DNA of 64,000 nucleotides from positions 2,480,001 through 2,544,000 of the forward strand of contig OX337237.1 of the NCBI GenBank assembly GCA_946965045.2, in the 5' to 3' direction. The notes below the pieces were generated by a model that searched no databases, was not told the origin of the DNA, and worked only from the letters and a program-made list of their open reading frames with translations. This stretch comes from Epithemia pelagica. Lineage: Eukaryota > Bacillariophyta > Bacillariophyceae > Surirellales > Surirellaceae. The translations under genes were made by a program, and so were the position numbers. Positions 9,211-18,565 of this stretch are shown piece after piece (position 1 is the first letter of the stretch; each line of letters begins with the position of its first letter).

Positions 9211-12200
9211 TCAACGGTTCGTGATGAGATTTTGGCCAAAGTTCAGTTCCTACGGGGATGGTGAACACAAAATCCGCCACCTTTCCTAGTTTCTTTCTCC
9301 ATCTATTTGTCATGAGGGCAGGGCAGACGAACATGTGGGCAGTTCTCGTGCGGATGTGGCGCGCATCACAAAGTAAGTCAACAGCTACATCAGCAATCGC
9401 TGGTGGTGGAGTCCATATTAACTCCCCCTCTTCAAAAGCCTCATCAAACCATTCGTGTGTTGTCAAGGTCCTCCACTTGTATGCTGTGTTTCCCACAGAC
9501 TCTAACCAAGGAATGACATTGTCCTGCCGTTCGACAACCGACTTGTTCAAAGGAACATACAGCAACATGTTAACTCCTGTCATGACTCCTGTCATGAGGT
9601 CTCCTCGGGAAAGACCGTCGGTGCCTTGTTCTATCATTCTGGTTCCAGCCACCCAAATCACCCTAACAAATATGTGTCCATTCATTTCCAGTTGTTTTGT
9701 TCTCAAGACCAGCTCGAATAGCAATCTCGACGTCGACGTCCCTTTGTAGAAAGCTGACTCAGCCGTCGAGTTGTCCGTGAACATGAACACTTCAGTTCCC
9801 ATGGGCAACTTCTTATCTTTCACCAGTCCTTCCAATCGCAACACCAGGTTGTACAATTCACGAAAATTGGACGAGCGAGAACCATATTCTCGCGTCCACA
9901 ATCCATGCTCTGTTTCTACCGATGCCTCTCCATAGAGCCATAAAGAAGATCCAAACCCCTCACCTGATGCATCTGCAAAGATCATCGCGACACTCGCTCC
10001 CGACGTCGGTCTTGCCAAAATTTTCGGCGGATGTTCCAAATCTGTCAGCCTATGCAATGCGTATACATCGTCTTTAAAGCGAGGAGCCTGTTTCACTTTT
10101 CCTGGTGCGTGCATTTCCCTTTCTCTTTTCCGAACCACAGCCCTGCGGTCCTTTTCCTTCAAACGCCATCCTTCCACGTCTCTGTCGTCTCTCCATGATT
10201 CCAACGTCAAGTGGATCCCTTTCAAATAAGGGACCATGACATCAAACGTAAGAGAAACATAGACCAGAAATCCTCGGATCCTTTCCAACTCCTTTCGATC
10301 CACCAATCCACCGTCGTCAGCCCAATCCTTCAAGACCCCAACCAACTTTCGCGTCTTATTCCATCTCTCTTGGGATACGGTCTTATAAACCTTCCCCTCA
10401 TTCGACGATTCCACAACTGCTCCTGCCCATGCACCTGGTGCTTTGCTTGGTGGACGCCGTTTTCTCGCGGCATCCTGCAATCCGAAATAAGAAGCACCTT
10501 TGGCCATTCTGCTGGCCGCCAGCCATGCTTCCTCCTCAGATGGTGCAGTTTCACGTAAGTCGTCGACGTATGGATGCACATCTGCTGCTATGTCCCCATT
10601 TGCTCTCACTTTACTGATCCATGGATGTGACGGATCATAATGCTCATCTCCCGGAAGATTGATTCGTACGTCCGTCCAACCAAAAATGTTGTCCGGATCC
10701 GACTTGTCGCCAAATATGATTCGCTTCACTCTCTGTGCACATTGAGTAGTTTGGTAAGGTGAAGTCGTCAGACCCATGGCGCATCGGCACCAGGCCTCCC
10801 AAATCCTCGTTGATCCAAACTTCTCCTGCAACTCCTCGGGAAACAACTCGGTAATATCAATGCCCGTGTATTGCCTAAGATCCGGGTGGATCCAAAAGTT
10901 GAGGAACATCTCTCCGAAGTCATTGTCAGCGGACCACGTTTTTGGCTCCACTGTTCTCAACATCGAAGTGACATTTCCGAGTCCAAACCAAGGAGCGAAC
11001 AAAGCGTCGTTTAGCCCACTTTTTGTACCATCGTATACCATCCGAATGTCTGAGTCACCCTTCGGCACTGAGAAGAAACTGGTGAGTGATTTTATATCAG
11101 CCGTCTTCACAATGTACCCTCGGTGCCTAACTTTTGTCAGCTTCTTCTTTTCGAACGACCGAGCCTCTGGGTCCGGATTCGCCCGTTGTCTCCTTCTATA
11201 CGCTGGTGGCTCCCCGATCCACATCGGATCCACACCATCCCGCATTTCCACCATCCAATCGAGCTTTGGCATTCGCCAAAAGAATGGTGAAGAACCGTGG
11301 TCCCAGTCCCACCATGACGCCTGCGACGCATGGTTGAGTGCACTCAGACCAGCTCTCTTGGTTCTTTCTTTCTCATCGTTGTCGTAGCGAAATCGTTGCT
11401 GTCTCCACCAACTCCAAAAATCACTGCAGACTCTTCGCTTCCAATATTTCAAGGCTAGTCGACGAATTACATTCAGCGCCTCAATGCACCGGAATCGGTC
11501 AGCAACACTTGTCATCTCAAAGTGAGAACAAATGCGATCGTCCCAAAGATACGTTGGTATCTCTGCATCATCGGATTTAGTCGCTTTGAGATTCCGATCC
11601 TCTCTTCTCTCCTCCATGTTCAACGATCCGCCACCTTCGCTGTCAAGAGCAGTAAACAATTCACAATCCTCTGTCATTCGCGTTACCGGTGTTGGATCGA
11701 CTCCCATGACCACTTCTTCATTTTCACTTCGCTGCTGCCCCCTAGAGACCTCGTCCTTCTCATTCGTCCAGCCCAGAATCGACCTTGCAACCTGCACCCT
11801 GCTCTTGAACGGGACTCCGATCTCGGAAGTCCATCGGTCTAGCTCTTGATCCGAACCTTTCTTGTGCAACGCCGCTGGTAAATCCAGCGCCACCGCAAGT
11901 TCGCTTGGTGCAATTTTTCGCTCCACAAATCCTGATCTCGTCGCATAGACGCTGGGCAAGACATGCAGCCTTCCCAAATCCTTCTTCCAAACCAACTTTC
12001 TTTCCAGTATTGAGACCCCACGTTTTGACAAGCTGTCTTCAGTATCGTCCCTAAACATACTCAACGGACATTCCTTGCCTTGAATTGTCGGATCGATAAC
12101 ACCTCGAAAAGTCGTGTGCTTGAGCCCTTGTTCCAGGTGGTCCGCCCAACAATCTACAAATCTCCTCTCATCCAAAACCTTTCTCTCCGCTACATGTATC

Positions 12201-12838
12201 CATGATTCCAGATCAGTAACACCACCCAAAGCAGTGTGATCCAATTTCATGATACCTTGTATCCAGACTCCTTGGACCGTCGACGAGGGTCCTCCCTTCT
12301 TCCTTCCTCCAATCCAAAACACAAGTTTCACATCATGCCGCAACCAAACCTCGTGACCAGGACCTGGTATTATTCCCTTCTCAAAGAAAATGACGTCCAC
12401 TGGTTCCCTTGTTTCCCAATCTGCTGGCGACACGTAAGCGATTCTGCGACGCTTGAGTCCTCGATTCTTGGTTTGTCTCTCTTGTAAATCCAGAGCCTTG
12501 CTTCTCCAATCCATCGCCCCTGTTTCTTCCTGTATCAAATCCTTCTCCAACACATCGATCCAAACAACATCTCCAAGCGAAGACACCGCCCAGAACCAAA
12601 AGGGGGTGCTCGTGCTCACCAAACCGACTCGCCATTTTCCTTTTTCTACGGACAACTTCGAAACCATCCGTTCGGCGACACCATCGTTTGAATTTGCAGC
12701 TGGTGCATGTATCCTAGAATAATCTTTAGTGTCTTGGCTCGCTAGTCTTTGCGCTTTGTTTTCTCGAGTCTCCAAAACTTCGCTTGTAGTTGTCTTTCTT
12801 TTCGTAGTTTTACGACTGTTGCGGTCACTTTTCTCCAT
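9044..12838 (-). CDS. Retrotransposon ORF2: reverse transcriptase and RNase H
   Basis: 1,264 residues. The RT palm motifs run in order: MVYDGTKSGLND, then DNDFGEMFLNFWIHPD (motif A region), MGLTTSPYQTTQ (motif B) and PYVDD (motif C with the catalytic Asp pair). An RNase H-like domain follows, with IFADASGEGFG, then FTDNSTAESAFYKG and a closing DGLSRGD. The last 130 residues (TPPPAIADVAVDLL to the end) form a conserved-looking block with no assigned function. No aspartic protease or DDE integrase is seen, as expected for YR retrotransposons. It begins three bases after the ORF1 stop and in the same frame (TGA GAG ATG), so it could be made by stop readthrough or by reinitiation. Its end overlaps ORF3. 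The frame is fully open. Confidence 0.88.
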   Translation of the reverse strand: MEKSDRNSRKTTKRKTTTSEVLETRENKAQRLASQDTKDYSRIHAPAANSNDGVAERMVSKLSVEKGKWRVGLVSTSTPFWFWAVSSLGDVVWIDVLEKDLIQEETGAMDWRSKALDLQERQTKNRGLKRRRIAYVSPADWETREPVDVIFFEKGIIPGPGHEVWLRHDVKLVFWIGGRKKGGPSSTVQGVWIQGIMKLDHTALGGVTDLESWIHVAERKVLDERRFVDCWADHLEQGLKHTTFRGVIDPTIQGKECPLSMFRDDTEDSLSKRGVSILERKLVWKKDLGRLHVLPSVYATRSGFVERKIAPSELAVALDLPAALHKKGSDQELDRWTSEIGVPFKSRVQVARSILGWTNEKDEVSRGQQRSENEEVVMGVDPTPVTRMTEDCELFTALDSEGGGSLNMEERREDRNLKATKSDDAEIPTYLWDDRICSHFEMTSVADRFRCIEALNVIRRLALKYWKRRVCSDFWSWWRQQRFRYDNDEKERTKRAGLSALNHASQASWWDWDHGSSPFFWRMPKLDWMVEMRDGVDPMWIGEPPAYRRRQRANPDPEARSFEKKKLTKVRHRGYIVKTADIKSLTSFFSVPKGDSDIRMVYDGTKSGLNDALFAPWFGLGNVTSMLRTVEPKTWSADNDFGEMFLNFWIHPDLRQYTGIDITELFPEELQEKFGSTRIWEAWCRCAMGLTTSPYQTTQCAQRVKRIIFGDKSDPDNIFGWTDVRINLPGDEHYDPSHPWISKVRANGDIAADVHPYVDDLRETAPSEEEAWLAASRMAKGASYFGLQDAARKRRPPSKAPGAWAGAVVESSNEGKVYKTVSQERWNKTRKLVGVLKDWADDGGLVDRKELERIRGFLVYVSLTFDVMVPYLKGIHLTLESWRDDRDVEGWRLKEKDRRAVVRKREREMHAPGKVKQAPRFKDDVYALHRLTDLEHPPKILARPTSGASVAMIFADASGEGFGSSLWLYGEASVETEHGLWTREYGSRSSNFRELYNLVLRLEGLVKDKKLPMGTEVFMFTDNSTAESAFYKGTSTSRLLFELVLRTKQLEMNGHIFVRVIWVAGTRMIEQGTDGLSRGDLMTGVMTGVNMLLYVPLNKSVVERQDNVIPWLESVGNTAYKWRTLTTHEWFDEAFEEGELIWTPPPAIADVAVDLLCDARHIRTRTAHMFVCPALMTNRWRKKLGKVADFVFTIPVGTELWPKSHHEPLIVAFVCPFLYRAPWQVKRATGLLDEVEGELSSMWASGPTAVRDLLRKLWAFKGNE

Positions 12839-12841
12839 CTC

Positions 12842-15205
12842 TCAAGATTTCTTCGTCGACTTGTTTGCTGAGGACACTGCCTGATTCACAGCACGTTGCA
12901 TCTTGTCCAATCGATCATTCAAACTCATTTGGAGCGTATCAAACTTTGACCGAGGCGTCGTAAAGCGAATAAGATGCTCATGGAGAATGAGTGCAATCTT
13001 TGGATGGCCGCTAAAATCTGCTGCACGGTACTCCTTCATGACTCGATGCGCCTTCAATGTTCCCCAGAGCATTCCACCCGGGGTGTTGGATGCCCGTCCA
13101 GATGCCCGAGCTTCTCTCAAGCTCTTAAAGACCGCGCGCACACAGTGGGATATCAATATCCACACCTCTTGTTCACTCGCCTCGCTTTCCGCTTGGACTT
13201 GGGCATGATATCTTACCATCCAATGGGTAAGTTCATCCCAAAACGTCTTGCTCCACAAGAGGAGTTCCTTAGCCACACTCGATGGCTCAGTTCCAAACGC
13301 AAAGAGCTCACCCACTGCTTGTTCTATTGTATGGACCCCGTCCTTCACATAATCCAAGATACGCTGGTGGATGCCCTCGCGTCCGGAGGGTGGGTGAAAG
13401 TCCGCAAATCTTGGGACTGCTCCAAGCGCTCGGGAATTTGTCGTCGTTGATTGGTCTGATCCTTTGCCCAACAACGGCGGGACTTCAAGATTGAAGGACG
13501 CGATGTACGCCGTGTGATACGGCGTCTTGTCCCTGACCTTGGCTGTTGTCGCGCGTTGATTGGCAGCTCGTTCTTCGTCGGGGCTAGCATCAGATGTAGC
13601 CAACGAGAGCAATGAGATAGCATCCACGAAAACATGGGGATCGGCAGTAGCGTGATGCAAATCCATCCAAGTTACACAAAAGGCCCGTGACGTAAACACG
13701 ATGGATCCAATCGTTACCGAGTCAGCGTCCACCTGTTCCTTCAGGTCCTTCAACAGCGTCTGCATGTTGTTCATTTCCTCTTGCATCTTTGACAGTTCCA
13801 CGTTTCCTCCGATGTTTGTATTTCCTTGTTGAGACGACGGAGAAGCAGCAAATCGAACTCCCTGGCCAGACTGTGTTCCTTGAATACCGGACTTCAGTCC
13901 TCCCGTGGACCAGCTAAACGCTCCACCTCCTACCGAACCGTTGCCCATGGAGACTCCGCTACTTGTTGATGCTGCTTGTGCTTGTTCCAAGTTAAACAAA
14001 CGCTGTTGCAGTTGGTGCAAAGCTTCAGACCATTTGCCTCCAGGATCTGAAGGCGATCTCGATGAGCGCGACAGGAGCGTCAAGGTCGGATCGACAAATT
14101 GAACTCGGAAATCAGTAGTGGTGTCAGCGAGAAAAGACTCCAATTCCTTTTGCACAAGTCCCTTGAACTGACCCGCCAATAAACCAACACGAGTTTCTAA
14201 GGCCGCCAACTTCCCCTCGATTGCCGAATCGTCTCTTGCAGATGGCGCCGCCTTCTGATTCAGTCGTTCAATGACTAACTGTTCAACCGACGCCATATTC
14301 GACACGCAGCTATCGAGGACCTGAAAGGCTGAACGCGTCCCAAAATGAGAAGGACGTTTGCCCAATAACTCATGGAGCACTGACAATTTCAACTCCATCT
14401 TGTCGAACTGTTCGTCCTGATTCTCCTCGGACACACGCCAATCAGCCACCTCCCGAGCCAAATCGTCACGCAGAGTGGTTACATTTTCCACCAAGTTGCT
14501 CCATGCTCCGCCTTGCAGAATCTTCACCGCTGGAGTTGGAGTTTGGGAGCTGATGTCCATAGGCACATCCTTCCAGGGGATTTCACGCCGTCTAAGCTTG
14601 GGAGTCACAAGGCCATGCTCGTCATCGTCATCCATCACAGTTTCAACTTGAACCGATCTTTTCTTGGGACGTGGAGTCATGGTGAAATCCACTTCTGTCT
14701 TGGTGGTCTCCATAAATTGTGCGGCGGTAGTTGGATCCACACCTTCACCCGACGCGGAAGAAGCCTTCCGCAAAGCTGTGAACGATGCTTGCCAACTTTC
14801 CAGTGTGCGCGGGCTGAGTTCCATCTCATTCCAATCGACGCCGCTCACGCACCGTCCCGGTAGAACAGGAGTGCAAAAAACAGTTCCCAAAGCATCGGAA
14901 GACGATGTCCCACTTGAACCACGAATAAAAATGGCAGAGGTGTCATCGCCCACAAGCGAAAACCACGAATTCTTCTTGAGGGAATGCGAAGCCACTTGAC
15001 AATCCGAACGAACACACATGCGCTGCCCTGCGCCGACAAGCCCACGACAAACCGACTCGAAAACAGACTGTTCGAAACGAACGACACCGTAGAGAGAACC
15101 CGAACGAAGGCTCCCCCCCCCGGTCACACTATCACCAGACACAGACTCACCTGACGACCCCACAGAAGGAGAAGAATCCGGAGTTCCTCCCCACGCAAAC
15201 GTCAT
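12842..15205 (-). CDS. Retrotransposon ORF1: gag-like protein
   Basis: 787 residues with no clear zinc knuckle. The N-terminal 100 residues are Ser/Gly-rich. A basic patch follows (PRPKKRSVQ, about residue 180). The middle has heptad-rich, coiled-coil-like segments (about residues 240-400 and 470-510), and the C-terminal third is folded-looking (about residues 600-740). Position in the element and absence of enzyme motifs make it the structural protein by analogy with gag of DIRS/Ngaro elements, where it would coat the RNA in particles. The ATG at 15205 is 50 bp inside the end of repeat A1. The TGA stop is directly followed in frame by the ORF2 start. Confidence 0.65.
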   Translation of the reverse strand: MTFAWGGTPDSSPSVGSSGESVSGDSVTGGGSLRSGSLYGVVRFEQSVFESVCRGLVGAGQRMCVRSDCQVASHSLKKNSWFSLVGDDTSAIFIRGSSGTSSSDALGTVFCTPVLPGRCVSGVDWNEMELSPRTLESWQASFTALRKASSASGEGVDPTTAAQFMETTKTEVDFTMTPRPKKRSVQVETVMDDDDEHGLVTPKLRRREIPWKDVPMDISSQTPTPAVKILQGGAWSNLVENVTTLRDDLAREVADWRVSEENQDEQFDKMELKLSVLHELLGKRPSHFGTRSAFQVLDSCVSNMASVEQLVIERLNQKAAPSARDDSAIEGKLAALETRVGLLAGQFKGLVQKELESFLADTTTDFRVQFVDPTLTLLSRSSRSPSDPGGKWSEALHQLQQRLFNLEQAQAASTSSGVSMGNGSVGGGAFSWSTGGLKSGIQGTQSGQGVRFAASPSSQQGNTNIGGNVELSKMQEEMNNMQTLLKDLKEQVDADSVTIGSIVFTSRAFCVTWMDLHHATADPHVFVDAISLLSLATSDASPDEERAANQRATTAKVRDKTPYHTAYIASFNLEVPPLLGKGSDQSTTTNSRALGAVPRFADFHPPSGREGIHQRILDYVKDGVHTIEQAVGELFAFGTEPSSVAKELLLWSKTFWDELTHWMVRYHAQVQAESEASEQEVWILISHCVRAVFKSLREARASGRASNTPGGMLWGTLKAHRVMKEYRAADFSGHPKIALILHEHLIRFTTPRSKFDTLQMSLNDRLDKMQRAVNQAVSSANKSTKKS

Positions 15206-15255
15206 GGTGGAACGAATGAGGTGGATGGCACGGTCGACAAGGCGAAAAACCGAAA

Positions 15256-15549
15256 CGAAAGAAGAGAATCACAGAACCAATGGGTGATCAGATCCTTGGT
15301 GACCCGTTCAACCCTTCTTTCTGACGATTAATCACAGAACCAATGGGTGATCAGATCCTTGGTGACCCGTTCAACCCTTCTTTCTGACGATTTATGAATC
15401 GTCCAAGTTTGTTTGTTGGGAGTAGTCGTTCTGACTATCCCAACAAACGTCGACGTAGCCTTGCAAACCTCTTGGGATCTTCTTTGGGTGCAATGTCCGT
15501 TCCTCGTTTGTCAGTCGGTCCCTTCTTGACCGGGGGCGGTACGATGCGG
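15256..15549 (-). repeat. Split direct repeat A1 (outer 5' end)
   Basis: Matches A2 with an offset of 8,372 bp from 15330 outward. Unlike A2 it contains a direct duplication of 62 bp (units at about 15268-15329 and 15330-15391, each with aatcacagaaccaatggg). It ends at the GG core at 15548-15549. Being outermost, it should carry the element's promoter. Confidence 0.85.
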
Positions 15550-15882
15550 ATTAGTGGGACAAACACGAGAAGGAGAAGAAACGACACCACTCTCATCGTC
15601 ACCATGGGATCTGTCAAAAATACAGGCAGATTGCCAATCCCCAACAATCCAACAGAACTTTTTAAGCTCATCATACCTAAAATGGTACTCTCCCAATGTA
15701 GATGCCTCTTCTGTAGTTCCTCTAGTGGTCCTTGTGACAAAAACCATAGGAGAATCCAATGAGAGGTTCTTTTCCTGTGCAAAGGACAAACAGGCCTCTC
15801 TGGCCTTGTCTGCATAGGCTGGAGCAATCCAAAGCCGGTGAAAGCCTATTCCAGCATCATCCACTTTGTATATGGGCTCCAT
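15550..15882 (-). pseudogene. Crypton-like tyrosine recombinase, right copy, 5' part
   Basis: The N-terminal 111 codons of the recombinase, the same as the left copy from Met 2368 to the codons VCPTNP. The frame is cut at 15550 by the split-repeat retrotransposon and resumes at 6519. The domain (MEPIYKVDDAGIGF...) is not recognised as a known DNA-binding fold; in YR elements this position usually holds the core-binding helices. Confidence 0.6.
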
Positions 15883-16588
15883 TTTATCTGTTTGATTGTT
15901 TTATGAGTTTGTTTGGTAGGCCACCATTCCTAGATGAGCATGTGCCTTGTTTGTTTTTTGTTGTTTCGTGGCAAAAAGGCTCTTAGGAAAATGGTGGGGC
16001 GATGTGAAATTGGATGCTCAGCTGGATTTCTTAGTGACATCCTTTATTTATGGTAGCTATGTCCTATGCAAGCATGCCTAGCTAGCTTAAAAATTGACCA
16101 GAAACGACCAAATTGACCAAAAATGACCAGGGTTCTGGTACTGGTCTACGTAAGATGGACGTAGACCCCAAAAATCTTCTGGCCAATATATACTGGATAG
16201 AAGATTCCCCTCGCGTGCAAAGCCGAATCAAACGCGCAAGACGATTCCAGACGCATACACTATCCGAGTTGGAAGTTGGATTGTGTCCATGATTGGAAGT
16301 TTGGTTGGGAAAGATTCATCCGTCCGTCGGTCGTCGAGTCATTCATCGAATCTCTTGGAAGCTCCTCGAAGAGCGATTGAGTCGCGTCTCAAACCACACA
16401 CCACACCCACACCCACGCCCACGCGCAACACCCACACAACAACGAAGCATACCGAGACGAAGCGAAGACGAAGGTATTTCGTGTCACGCATTGAGTTGGT
16501 TTGGAACGAGGCACCATTGCGGTGATTCATTGTTGTATTTTTCGAAAAGAGCATTGACAATACAGTATGGACTTTGATTTGGCCGCGC
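15550..16588 (-). repeat. Right arm of the inverted duplication, outer part
   Basis: Reverse complement of about 1646-2702. It spans the upstream region of the UFD1/UBX gene and its first six codons, and the 5' part of the Crypton-like gene. Because the host gene is intact on this side, this arm is likely the original and the left arm the copy. Confidence 0.85.
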
Positions 16589-18234
16589 AACGATTGGCTC
16601 GTGACCATGAACAACGCCGCCGACGACAACGACAACGACACGGTGGTCGTGGTGGTGTCGTGTCGGCCGAGGCCCAACGTCAAGTCCAATTGCGCAAACA
16701 AGCCCACGAACGAGCCTTGCTCCAAAAACAACGACAAGAACACCGGATGCAGGTGTGGCAGTCCTACATGCGGGACTGCGATCGACAGTTGCACGTGACA
16801 AGTTTGCTCCCCAGTACAACGACGACAACGACTCGACTTCCGGCACATCATTGGTCCACCATTCCGCACTTGGAATTGACGGCGACCTCGATTCATGGCG
16901 ACGGGGACAAGATTGCCTTGCCGCCCAGTGTTTTGGAGCACTTGACGACAACGACCACCACGACCAACCAGCGGGACGGCACTCCGTGGATTTTTCGCAT
17001 TGCCGTACGCAATCCCAATTACACGAGCTTTCCGCACTCTCCACAAATTCAAGCCCTGGAACCACGCAACGATGATGACGACGACGACATGGATGTGGAT
17101 GACAATGACGACGACACGGCTGTGGCGCAACGAACGGCCCCGTATGTCGACGAATTGTCCCAGTATTATTATCGGGCCTGGACGCATGGAACCGTGGTGG
17201 AATTTACCCAAGACGAGGGTTGTATTGGATTGCCGCATCGAATGGCCTCCACCTTGATTGGTCAAAGCCAGGGGCAGGTTCCGGTGCGACGGACGGTGGA
17301 TCCAGCCGCCGCCGCCGTCCGAACCACGACGGAGGAACCACTACACAAGGGTGTGACTGCCTCCGCCCACGAGGAGGAAGGACACACCACAACAAAAGAA
17401 GAAGAAGAAGAAGAATATCATACATCAGGTCATTTGGCATGGGGTGCCTTTGACGTTCCGGCGGTACCGATTGAAGTCAGTTTGGTCCACTTGCCCAAGG
17501 GTCGAGCCTGTACCTTGCAACCGACGGCACAAGCCATTACGGCCGGCTTTTATCACTTGCCCAATGTGAAACTCGTTTTGGAACAATCCTTGATTCGAAC
17601 CCGAGCCGTCTTGTCGGTGCACGATTCGGTCGAAACCTGGCATCGCGGCGTGTGTTATCCCTTGATCGTGACACATGTCGAACCGGCCACCTATCACGCC
17701 GTCGTGTGCCTGGATACCGATTTGACAGTGGATTTTGCCCCGCCGCCAACGTCCGAAACGACCAACCGGAACACGGCCACGCAGGAGGCTGCTGATTCGA
17801 CAACGACGACGACACCTAGTGGTGGGGGTGGTCATGTGTTGGGTCAACGGGTGGGAGGCGATTCGTCGTCGTCATCCCAACCACAAGCACCACAATCACA
17901 GTCCACGTCGGTGCCAACCTCCGTTGTGGATTCTTCCTCGGTGCTACCCGACGACGACGACGATGAACCGGCCGTGGGAACGCCCAATGTGTGTACGGTG
18001 CAAATTCGAACCGCCACACGACGATTGCAACGACGGTTTGTCCGCGATACCACCACTCTGACGGACTTGTTTGCCTGGATTACTCAACAACACCAACAAC
18101 AGCAAACGGCCAACTTTCAATTGGTGACACGCTTGCCCCGACGGGTCCTGACATTGCAACAACAAGCAGATGCCACCTTGCAGGAATTGGAGTTTGGGAC
18201 CCAGGAATTGTGGTGGTTGGAACTCCTCGAATAA
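16567..18234 (+). CDS. UFD1-domain protein with C-terminal UBX domain
   Basis: 555 residues, one exon. A basic Arg/Gln-rich N-terminal helix (1-65) is followed by a UFD1-type substrate domain (about 95-395): LPPSVLEHL, PWIFRI, GTVVEFTQDEGCIGLPHRM, LPKGRACTLQP, and the closing CLDTDLTVDF. Low-complexity inserts (poly-Thr, a poly-Asp run at about 169-183, a Glu run at 278-283) split it. The last 80 residues (about 475-555, VCTVQIRT to LELLE) fit a UBX domain, the ubiquitin-like fold that docks on p97/CDC48. In other eukaryotes UFD1 works with NPL4 and CDC48 in ER-associated and ubiquitin-dependent extraction; here substrate and CDC48-binding parts would be in one chain. The start is supported by the MDFDL opening, which I recall from plant UFD1-like proteins. 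Its promoter is copied in the left arm. Confidence 0.75.
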   Translation: MDFDLAAQRLARDHEQRRRRQRQRHGGRGGVVSAEAQRQVQLRKQAHERALLQKQRQEHRMQVWQSYMRDCDRQLHVTSLLPSTTTTTTRLPAHHWSTIPHLELTATSIHGDGDKIALPPSVLEHLTTTTTTTNQRDGTPWIFRIAVRNPNYTSFPHSPQIQALEPRNDDDDDDMDVDDNDDDTAVAQRTAPYVDELSQYYYRAWTHGTVVEFTQDEGCIGLPHRMASTLIGQSQGQVPVRRTVDPAAAAVRTTTEEPLHKGVTASAHEEEGHTTTKEEEEEEYHTSGHLAWGAFDVPAVPIEVSLVHLPKGRACTLQPTAQAITAGFYHLPNVKLVLEQSLIRTRAVLSVHDSVETWHRGVCYPLIVTHVEPATYHAVVCLDTDLTVDFAPPPTSETTNRNTATQEAADSTTTTTPSGGGGHVLGQRVGGDSSSSSQPQAPQSQSTSVPTSVVDSSSVLPDDDDDEPAVGTPNVCTVQIRTATRRLQRRFVRDTTTLTDLFAWITQQHQQQQTANFQLVTRLPRRVLTLQQQADATLQELEFGTQELWWLELLE

Positions 18235-18565
18235 CAAGAACAGGACGACGAATCTCCGCGCTTTTTCATAAGTAAGACAGTGGAGTACTTATAGCAACTC
18301 CACACCCAACACCAAAAACTCCACTACAACTCTATACAGGAGAAACGGGGAGCGACACCCTGTTGGGGTTTGGCGCATGACACGATACTGGAACCTAGAT
18401 TTCCCTGGACGCGCATACATACAAATACTCGTTGTTTTAGTAGTTGTATAGGACTGTAAAAGTGCGTTTCGGGAACCGTCCTAGCTAGTTAGAGAGGAAG
18501 GGAACTTTGGATTTGGGTTTGTACAGCACGTGGTGGATCCAGTAGGAGGACGAGGAGCCGTAGCA
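18235..18565. other. Convergent 3' intergenic region
   Basis: Lies between the ends of UFD1/UBX (plus) and FAH-MAAI (minus). No gene or repeat is seen; it should hold both 3' UTRs. Confidence 0.6.

Larger units (their letters stand above)
6518..15549 (-). mobile_element. Ngaro/DIRS-type tyrosine recombinase retrotransposon
   Basis: A complete element, 9.0 kb, read on the minus strand: A1 (15549-15256), ORF1 gag-like, ORF2 reverse transcriptase/RNase H, ORF3 tyrosine recombinase, then B1 (7589-7178), A2 (7177-6947) and B2 (6931-6520). The A1...B1-A2-B2 split direct repeats are the hallmark of PAT/Ngaro-type elements, which integrate through a circle and make no target duplication. The junctions fit this. 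The target reads gagaGGatta, the internal A2/B1 joint reads atgcGGtact, and the outer ends read gagaGGtact (6514-6523) and atgcGGatta (15544-15553). All three ORFs are long and open and the repeats are nearly identical, so the insertion looks recent. It lies inside the Crypton-like recombinase of the right arm. Confidence 0.9.

Noticed and set aside
16339-17265. Long minus-strand open frame opposite UFD1/UBX
   Set aside because: It is the antisense of the UFD1 domain and of GAC/GTT-rich low-complexity DNA; the plus strand carries clear family motifs.
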